Shown here: positions 29,378 to 36,760 of the stretch, in pieces
Position numbering within the stretch: position 1 is the first letter of the stretch
Layout: every line of letters starts with the position of its first letter
Origin: Lingula anatina
Lineage: Eukaryota; Brachiopoda; Lingulata; Lingulida; Lingulidae
Length of the DNA stretch: 36,760 nucleotides
Assembly: GCF_001039355.2 (NCBI RefSeq)
Contig: NW_019775452.1
Coordinates: 1-36,760, forward strand
Direction of reading: 5' to 3'
Program-made: the position numbers and the translations under genes
Notes under the pieces: model-generated
Databases searched by the model: none
What the model saw: only the letters and a program-made list of their open reading frames with translations
What the model was told of the DNA's origin: nothing

Positions 29378-31582
29378 CTAATCTATATACTTAAACGTGG
29401 ATACTTCACATCCATAAGTTCCAACAGCAATCTCCCCGTTTCTGCTGATATCAACTGACAAAGGAGATCTAATATCGTCATTCCCTGATAAAATGTTACG
29501 TAGAAATTTGCCATCTGAACCAAGCACAACTACCCTGCTATTGTCCGTGTCAGCTATACATATGTGTCCAAACGTATCTACGCACACTCCTCGTGGATAC
29601 CTCAGTTGTCCGTCTTCACTTCCACTCTGACCTCGTGCTCCGTATTGGAACAAAACGTCACCCTGGAGTGCTACTGCATACACACAGTGGGCCTTTTTGT
29701 CGCTGACTATGATTGCATTGATGCCGTGATGGTATGCACAGTACAGTGTGTCTTTACTGCACATTGGGATAGGAATTCTGTTAACAAGTTGAAAAGATTT
29801 CATGTCGTACACACAGATGCACTGTGCACCACTATCACACACATACACCTTACTCTCTGTGCGGTCCACAGTGACACCCCAGGGGTCAGACATATCACCC
29901 TGACCAAAACATTGGAGAACTTCCCCGGATGTTAAATAAAGTCTACAGCATCTATCGGCACATGTGACCACGAATGCATCGTTACTTACTGTAGTGATAC
30001 ACCTTGCTTTTCCCTCTATACTGATCTCGTGATTGCATTGACCTGTGCTGGAGAATATGAACACTGTTCTTTTAAAAAAGATACCAGTACGTAAAACTAA
30101 AATGAACCCGTCATCTATGTACTGGATAGAAAAAGGCTTACCACTGACATTAAAATAAATGTTCTGCTCTGGTCTTCCAAGCCATGTAGCTTCCCGAAAT
30201 TCCAACAGCTCTGGGCAGTGTGCTCTCACTTGTTCCAAACTTCCAAAATATGCATACAAGGGACCCCGGTATGTTTTGGCCGTAATGGACCCCGTTTTGA
30301 TGGACAGCGGTTGTGGTTTAGGGATTTCAGGAAACTGTAGCACAACGTCCATTGCTGATTCCCCTGGTGTAAATGTTATGTCGGTAATCTTTGTATCAAA
30401 TTTTGGTTCTAATGTCTGTAGCTCCTGAATTCTAGTTTGGAGTTTTTTAGAGTGGATTATGACGTCGATGTCGGAACCAATGTCTGTGAGCTGCTGAGCG
30501 AAATCACGAATACTTTGAATGGAGAGCTTGTTCATTTCTTGCTTGTCCTTCTCAGCTTCTAAAGTCTTCACCTCCTTAGAGGTGAGTGCCTTAACTTCTG
30601 CTGATATCTTGTTGCTTTTGTCATCTATAACTTTTTGCATTTCGGTGTAATCAGACTGTACTTTTGTTTGATACGTTTCAAAATGCTGCTTGACAGTGGC
30701 CAAATACGTGTCCATCTGATCACGCACTTCCTTCTCTACTTGCTGATAATAAGTGCTGAGTTCCCTTTCAATGACTTTACTGTTTTCCTTTATTTCCTGC
30801 ATCATAGCTAATTTTTGAGAATCCACCAAACGAAGAACATTTGTCTGATTTTCTGTTAGTCTCTCTTCCGTTTTTACAATGGCATTCTCCGCCTTCTCAA
30901 AACGAGACAGTTTCTCAGTAGGAAGACATTTCAACTTTTCTTGTATCAGATCTCTTTGAACTTTTGCGACATCCCCTAATTCTATAAAATCGTGTTTGCT
31001 GTGGACTTTGACAATGCATTCCCTGCATATAAAAGTGCCATCATTTTCACAATAGAATTCCAGCGGTTCTCCTTCGTGTTTGTCACAGAATTGAGCTTCA
31101 TATAGTACGTGGCGTAATTGTTCTCGTATACCAATTGGGTTAGCTGAAAAGTCTACTTGTGACAGAGGTACAAACGAGTGGTCCTCACAAGACGGTATTT
31201 TGTCGTGAACGTCACGACATGTAGCGCACAGTTGGTTGGTTTTTGAACATCCTTTGCACATGAAAGTGGCCTCTTTATGGTAACAGTACTGACAAAGTCT
31301 CCCCTCGGGTGATTTTTGGCTTTTCATAAAATCTGTTACTTTGCGTAAGTAGAAGTTTTTAACTAGAGTTTCTAACCCACCTTGTGGTACGCGGGCCTCT
31401 TGGCGACACGCGGGACAGGAGAACTTGTTCTGGACACCATTCTTGGCTACATGGTCAGCAATACATTCCAGGCAGAATGTGTGGTAACAGGGGAGCACTC
31501 TCGGGTCTTTATATTCCTCCAGACATATGAGACACGTTAAAAAGTTCTCACTAAACTCGTTGCAGAGATCTTTCACGGCCAT
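29378..31582 (-). CDS. TRIM-NHL E3 ubiquitin ligase, copy 3
   Basis: An intronless 734-residue protein, ATG at 31582 (MAVKDLCNEF) in a good start context (aagATGG). The RING is C3HC4 (C17, C20, C32, H34, C37, C40, C56, C59) with PAC in place of the paralogues' PVC. Both B-boxes are complete (C97-H135; C166-H197), followed by a coiled coil of about 200-345 and an NHL propeller of about 470-734 with repeats DPWGVTVDRTESKVYVCDSG and YPRGVCVDTFGHICIADTDN. The end lacks the short insertion seen before the last strand of copy 1. Zinc-binding residues are intact, so it is probably functional. The upstream flank is shared with the gutted gene at 17563, so this copy is that gene's closest relative. 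Confidence 0.92.
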   Translation of the reverse strand: MAVKDLCNEFSENFLTCLICLEEYKDPRVLPCYHTFCLECIADHVAKNGVQNKFSCPACRQEARVPQGGLETLVKNFYLRKVTDFMKSQKSPEGRLCQYCYHKEATFMCKGCSKTNQLCATCRDVHDKIPSCEDHSFVPLSQVDFSANPIGIREQLRHVLYEAQFCDKHEGEPLEFYCENDGTFICRECIVKVHSKHDFIELGDVAKVQRDLIQEKLKCLPTEKLSRFEKAENAIVKTEERLTENQTNVLRLVDSQKLAMMQEIKENSKVIERELSTYYQQVEKEVRDQMDTYLATVKQHFETYQTKVQSDYTEMQKVIDDKSNKISAEVKALTSKEVKTLEAEKDKQEMNKLSIQSIRDFAQQLTDIGSDIDVIIHSKKLQTRIQELQTLEPKFDTKITDITFTPGESAMDVVLQFPEIPKPQPLSIKTGSITAKTYRGPLYAYFGSLEQVRAHCPELLEFREATWLGRPEQNIYFNVSGKPFSIQYIDDGFILVLRTGIFFKRTVFIFSSTGQCNHEISIEGKARCITTVSNDAFVVTCADRCCRLYLTSGEVLQCFGQGDMSDPWGVTVDRTESKVYVCDSGAQCICVYDMKSFQLVNRIPIPMCSKDTLYCAYHHGINAIIVSDKKAHCVYAVALQGDVLFQYGARGQSGSEDGQLRYPRGVCVDTFGHICIADTDNSRVVVLGSDGKFLRNILSGNDDIRSPLSVDISRNGEIAVGTYGCEVSTFKYID

Positions 31583-31985
31583 CTTGGCGTCTTTACCTCA
31601 CAGGCTTGGCACAGAGCTTTGTAGACGTCGACCCTCTCGGGTTATTGATGTTAAACCTGCCACGCTTTGATTTCACCTTTTCGTATGTAATCAAAATGAT
31701 GAAAAGAATACGTGCATTATACAAGGAAGAATATATTCGGTATGCGGGAAGGTATGCAACAAAGTCATCGGTTCGCTGTTGCTTTGTGAAGTGCGTCAAA
31801 ACATATCTAAACAGTAGGAGCGGTGTATTGTATTTGCTCTGAACCTTGAAAAGGGCCGCGACAGCTGTTAAATATGTAGGGTCGTATTTTTGTACTGGCT
31901 TAATGATAATACTATCATTCGGGAAACTTGCATATGGGATGAGAATAGAACACAGTGATGAAATGATATTATGATTAAAAACTTC
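31583..31985. repeat. 5' flank of TRIM gene 3
   Basis: Paralogous to 17564-17977. The promoter should be here, but no TATA box is clear. The frames that appear open in it are not conserved between the two copies. Confidence 0.75.
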
Positions 31986-33172
31986 ATCCAGCATCCCTTT
32001 GACAGTAACTCAGGAGAAACTAAAGTGACTTTTCTTTTTTTTTTTTCCACAAACCTAAAATCCAACCACGTATGTACTTTAACTTTTTAAAAGCGTGCTA
32101 ATACCCCCGGTAATAAGGGGATGGATTAGACCCTACAGTTCAAACTTAATTTCAACTGATATTTGGGGACATTCTATGCAGACAAATGTAAATAGATAAC
32201 AAGTTTTTGTCATAGCATAAAGCTAGTCTGTTTACCTTGCAGAAAGCTCCACACTAGATCATATAATGTCCGTAGTTTATATCGAGTGTATCTTAAGAGC
32301 GCGACTGATGCGAGAAAATTCCCACTTTTTATTGGATTGTTAAGCTTTCACTGCTTACTATAAACGCGGATATTTTTCATCGTATTGGATATTGTTGAAA
32401 AGATGTTGGTTTGCAATTATTCTGATAGAAGGCAATTTTTCTGGGTCGTGGAATTTTCCGATAGACCTACGTTAGTAAAATGGCAAGAAGATCTCCGCTT
32501 TCTGTTATATTGCTGAAAGCTCCCTAGCTATTGTTGAAAACTAAAAAGTCGTTTTTATTCGTATTGGAATTTTGATATGAATACAATTATTGCTCTTCCA
32601 AGAAAGCTTTTCGAATAGAATATTCAGAAGAAGCTTGCCATTAGTTATAAGAGCTGCTATTGATGCATGTTTGCATTTTTTTATGAAGGGAGTGTTACTG
32701 CATTGGAAGAATCGTCTGATAGACTTGCTGTTTGCAGTCATCCTAAATGAAATGGAAGGAATTTATCTGCGTCGGTAGAGTTACACAATAAGCTTGCTTT
32801 GAAAACCCATTGTACTTAAAAGAAAGCGATAATTAAACAAACAGACAACCGGCTGAGTCCATATTTTTAGATTCTACTTTCGACTCTGATTTTAAAGGGA
32901 CATTAACTGTTCATTTTCGCCAGAAAAATGAGTTTTCATGGGCAAAGGACAATGTTTCCATACTTCCCAACGGTTAATTAATCCATTCCCACATTCAAAG
33001 TAAGTCCTTGGTCTTATTTCAGTTTTTTTTTTTTTTTTTTTTTTTTAATTCTCTTTAGAGATTATTACAGAGTATAGCCATCTATAAAGGTCACTTGATG
33101 TGATGGCAAGCACAAACTCCAGAATAAATGCATTAACTGACGTTTTTGGTGGTAAAAGAGATTTTATTTAAC
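31986..33172. repeat. Third, diverged copy of the 2.1-kb duplication (first half only)
   Basis: It follows units A/B from ccctttgacagtaactcagg to gattttatttaa, including the R-family repeat (about 32301-32880) and the poly-A-tailed retroposon (T24 at 33023-33046). It then switches abruptly to block D. It has more substitutions than A has against B. Confidence 0.85.
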
Positions 33173-33177
33173 ATTCT

Positions 33178-33935
33178 GGTACATGTTATCTGTGATATAC
33201 CAACACAAATCAAAATCTTGGCGAAGGAGGTCAAATTTGGTGGATTCGCTTCCCATTTATTGCTGATCAGTGTCTCTTGTCATTTTCTCTGGATCATGCT
33301 ATCTTTATTCCGGCATAGCTACCTATATAAACTTGCCCAAGGACACTGTGGATTGTGAATATGGGGCAATTTATTGTCAATGTTTGCTGAACCACATAAT
33401 TTGCTACGCGTACTCTGCTGTTTACTACACTCTATGAATAAAATGTTTCTCTTGTTTAAATACAGATTCACAATGCAGGAAATGTCTTCTACAGATTGTT
33501 TTTTGTTATAATATTCAGTCAGTCTTTTTACCATGTAAAAAGCACGACACTTAATATAAGGTTTCTGTACTTTCTGTAAAAGCACGACTGATGCAAGAAA
33601 ACCCACATTGTTTATTTAATTGTTGAGACCTACATTGTATAGACGTGGAAATGTTACAATTAATCCATGCCATGTGATAAATACAATGTATCACTCCTCT
33701 TCCTAGAAAGATTGCTTAAATAGAACCCTAGAGTGAATAGGCTTTCAATTTCAGTTATTACAGTTGCTATTGATTTTTAATGCAGTCATTCTAAATTTAG
33801 GATTTTTTTTTTCGTCGTAAGAATTGCCTGATAAACTTGAGTTCTTAATCAATTGTATAAGAAGCTGTGTGGATAAACAAACAGACGGTTAACCCTGTCT
33901 ATACTTTGTGTTCTAGTTTGGTCTCTGCTGTTAAA
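33178..33935. repeat. Block D, copy 2
   Basis: Paralogous to 26270-27050, without the (AT)n tract. It ends in an R-family repeat (about 33585-33925). Confidence 0.7.
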
Positions 33936-34165
33936 CCAGGTAGATCCCTAACAAGCAATGGAGTGGATAAATGGTACGGGAAAGAAAGGAGGCGGAATCC
34001 TAGGTATCAAGAAAACAACATCAGCACTTTGTTGATGGACACTTTTGTATGTAGCTGAAACGCATGCTATGTTCAACCACTTTCCTAGCAGTGTGCGTTT
34101 TCAAAGTGAAGCTACTCAATCAGGATGAGGACGCATTGTTCTTGGTCTTCATGAGATTTAAGGTG
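33936..34165. other. Non-coding
   Basis: Nothing recognised. Confidence 0.4.
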
Positions 34166-34225
34166 CAGTGGCAGATTTAGGGGAGTGTCAGGGGGGTCCT
34201 CACCCAAACCCAATATAGAGGTGCA
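34166..34225 (-). mobile_element. Fragment of the hAT-like MITE
   Basis: CAGTGGCAGATTTAGG and the following gtgtcaggggggtcct match the inverted right end of the element at 570-830. The other end is not found. Confidence 0.6.
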
Positions 34226-35271
34226 TTTCACAAGTTCGAGTCTCAAAAAATGAAATTGAATGAATTCGATGTATTATCCAATTTTTTAAAACTTACATGT
34301 GTATAGAACAAAAATCCACAAATGTCCCAATTTTACGCCCACGCGTTTCTGTTTTATTAGCAAATAAATTGATAGCCGTTTTTAGTGAAAAAAGCGTAAG
34401 AAAGGACATACGTTACCACTGAATCGCCTGATACAAACACAATCATTAGTTGAGCGCTGTGGAAATTTGTGCAAGCTAAACACTATCAGAACCCTATGAG
34501 TCATTAATAATGGAAAAGTGATAGGAAAATACTTTTAAATTGACCAGATCTAGGAAAATTACTTTCAAACTAAAGATAATTTTTCTTTACAGTGTCCACG
34601 TTGATGACTCTTTCAATAGCAGTAATTGTCAATTGTATAGAGAATTGAAAACTTTGTTACCTAAAAGTTATCTACCACTGGTCATATTCGTCGTGAATTT
34701 AAAACTCATTGACAGTTTCAAATTTTGGGTGTATTAGTTACAATACCAACTACGCCTGGCAATCTACGCATGCCGTAATGTAACGTATGTTCCACAGCCA
34801 TAGAAAAGATACGGGACACGAGTTTAATAAATATTGATAAGATATTTTTTCGCTTTTTTTTCGTAGAATTTATTGAGGTGTTTAAAAGTAACTCAGACAT
34901 CAAAAGTGATAACCTATTACACAAACACGATCCGCGTATCAAATGTCTTAATCATTTGCATGTAAAGAAATACAGATCCCAGAAACATCTAACCTACCAC
35001 CTCTTTAAACGAAGCCTTTTTCAACACACCTACCTGTATAGGTTTTCAAATACATCAGATAATTCGTTCAAAATGAGCTTTACTATCCTCTCTGAAAGGT
35101 CTTAATTGTCTTGCGGATTTCGGCACTTTTGGGAATTAAAAAAATATGTATATATAATGTTTGTCCCATCTATAAAAAGTAAGTGGCTGACAAAATTACG
35201 TTTTTAAGTCTTTCCATTGAGTGGGTATAAGAAACAAGTATCACTTTAGAGTTCTAGGGTCTCTACGGTCC
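34226..35271. other. Non-coding or unrecognised
   Basis: A plus-strand open frame at 34878-35105 (75 codons, rich in K, H and S) has no motif I recognise. Confidence 0.35.
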
Positions 35272-35278
35272 TCATCAG
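35240..35278 (-). other. CTGATGA-type motif, possible Penelope-like element end
   Basis: The minus strand reads CTGATGAGGACCGTAGAGAC, which begins like the hammerhead-like motif at 16214, but the GAAA box is not intact. It follows closely after a minus-strand open frame at 35286-35546 (86 codons, lysine-rich, no recognised family). Confidence 0.25.
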
Positions 35279-35546
35279 TCGCTATTTAAGACAAATTATA
35301 GGCTGCATGATTTCTTGTAAAAGTTTCCTTGAGATTTCTTAGATGATCATACAGTGTTTTTACTGTGTCAACGTGATGGATGATTTTTTTTTTATTTTTT
35401 TGGTTACTGGCGCTCTCGGGCTCTTTTATAGTCGTCTCTTTCAAAAAAATGTATACAGCTTGCCTTTTTTTCCTGCTACTCCCATCCGTCGACTTTTCGA
35501 TCAGTTCATCCCCTTTTCGCGAGTTCTCGACCAACGATTCCGGCAA

Positions 35547-35990
35547 ATGCCAGTATAGCAGCGGAAAGAAATCTGAGACAACGGTAGGCCCCTACGTCTT
35601 CGCAATCTTCTTAGCCACTATATTATGCAAAATGTTCATCTTACTTCTTGGTGTAACTCGTTAAACTTGACCCACTGTAGCTAAAAAAAATTTCTATAAG
35701 TCATCATATTTTTAGGATGACGAGTCTTATTGAATATTATATCATATATGTATATATATAATATTATTTTATCCAAGGATAAAGGCAACAATTTGCTACA
35801 TTGTTATTATTGCTAAAATAATTAGGGTAGTGGGGTTATAAGATAAAAGCGGCCTTGTTTGACCAAATCGATATTCTTTGTTGCCTTCTTTTTGTTATAA
35901 ATAAGACTATGAAAGTTTGCGGTACACTGGGATGGAGGAGACATAAAAATAATTGCTTCTGAACAGTGTTAACTTGGGTCTATAGCCTGC
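35547..35990. other. Non-coding, AT-rich
   Basis: Nothing recognised beyond short TATA-type runs. Confidence 0.4.
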
Positions 35991-36345
35991 TGTATGATGC
36001 GTTCTGTCTTAATTTTGGGGCATGTGGGAAATTCAGGTGGTTCCGTATTTCGTCTTCTACAGTGGCTAAATCGTTGCTGGATAGCATTCTCCCTCTTTCT
36101 TATGGTATTAACCTGTGATTGTAGTTCTTTAATTGTTCATTGTGACTGCCTTCAGTTTCTTCTCAATCGTTTCCACGTTGTGGCCACCTCGCACACACAA
36201 CAAGTCTCTCAGGTGGTGATTGCTGTGGACTTGCCTTGGCAACTTCTGTAGCAGCTAGGAGCTCTTCTTTCCTTTTGTGAAGTCTACGTTTTCGCGATTT
36301 AGTCTTCGCATGCCTCTTTTGTCTTTCACGACATTTATAAGGGGG
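35991..36345 (-). pseudogene. Frame-shifted remnant of a basic, coiled-coil ORF
   Basis: On the minus strand, ERQKRHAKTKSRKRRLHKRK then EELLAATEVAKASPQQSPPE, and after stops and a frame change TIKELQSQVNTIRKRENAIQ, then PPEFPTCPKIKTERI. A Lys/Arg-rich stretch, then a heptad-like segment, then a proline-rich piece resembles ORFs common in invertebrate mobile elements. Several stops make it non-functional. Family not established. Confidence 0.35.
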
Positions 36346-36429
36346 CGTAAGGAAGGCCTACATAGCATTTTGAACCCGTTTTCTTTCGCTTCCAAATAAG
36401 CGTCACCCTCATTTTTTTTTACGAGATCG

Positions 36430-36461
36430 ATATATATATATATATATATATTTTTTTTTTA
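36430..36461. repeat. (TA)n microsatellite followed by poly-T
   Basis: About 20 bases of TA, then about 11 T. Confidence 0.9.
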
Positions 36462-36760
36462 ATCTCAGCTCTTGTTTTCGCATTTTTCTGAAATAATGAT
36501 GTTCCGTTCGGTATCAATGTATTTGGCACTGCGCTCAGGCCACCTAATTTTTACTTCCATAGTCTTGTTTGACATTTATTTCCATCTTTGACATTCATTT
36601 CTGTATTTGAATTAATTTTTTTATTACGACAAAATCATTCACTTCGCTTACATCGTTACTGAGGATTTTATGGATTTATTTACACTTGTAACTAACCTCA
36701 TCTAATCTTTAGCTCGAGCAGACGTCAGAAAGAACCACCTGACATCTCAAACAGAAGCTA
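36462..36760. other. Unassigned terminal stretch
   Basis: A 31-codon minus-strand frame starting MEVKIRWPERSAKYIDTERN (about 36472-36565) may belong to the same decayed ORF as 35991-36345. Nothing else is seen. Confidence 0.25.

Noticed and set aside
1-36760. CRISPR array, operon or bacterial defence system
   Set aside because: Intron-containing and metazoan-type genes, microsatellites and eukaryotic transposons show this is animal DNA; no evenly spaced short repeats were seen.

Overview
The window is AT-rich animal nuclear DNA, most likely from a lophotrochozoan invertebrate such as a mollusc. This rests on spliced and intronless metazoan genes, abundant GT/GA microsatellites, and remnants of Tc1/mariner, Penelope-like, hAT-like and LINE elements. 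The species cannot be fixed from the sequence alone.

Layout. Positions 1-150 are a GC-rich segment full of short inverted repeats, of uncertain nature. Positions 1502-2267 hold, on the minus strand, the first two coding exons of a small membrane protein that I recognise as TMEM218-like, a ciliary transition-zone protein; its last exon is not found. The dominant content is a cluster of TRIM (RING / two B-boxes / coiled coil / NHL propeller) E3 ubiquitin ligase genes. All are intronless in the coding region and on the minus strand: 5439-7682, 11110-13350 and 29378-31582 (747, 746 and 734 residues). A fourth, gutted copy lies at 17480-17563. There the 5' flank and first codons of a TRIM gene join directly to what looks like another copy's 3' flank, so about 2.2 kb of coding sequence is gone.

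The rest is duplicated flank and mobile-element debris. A 2.1-kb segment occurs twice in tandem (17978-20101 and 20103-22202) with a single N at the junction, and a diverged third copy lies upstream of the third TRIM gene (31986-33172). Another block is shared by 26270-27050 and 33178-33935. A roughly 0.3-0.6-kb module with a conserved hairpin lies on the 3' side of three TRIM positions (two genes and the gutted copy). Tc1-like fragments lie at 4770-5118, 14235-14803 and 22741-23013, a Penelope-like RT fragment at 16297-16865, and a LINE 3' end at 24940-25302. A 217-base assembly gap is at 15750-15966.

The TRIM copies have near-identical RING, B-box and late propeller segments but a divergent stretch entering the propeller. 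They probably form a young, still duplicating and converting family of ubiquitin ligases with diversified target-binding faces. No interacting operon-like system is visible. The main interest lies in how the TRIM family duplicates, diverges and loses members, in the unannotated TMEM218-like exons, and in several hairpin-forming repeats.
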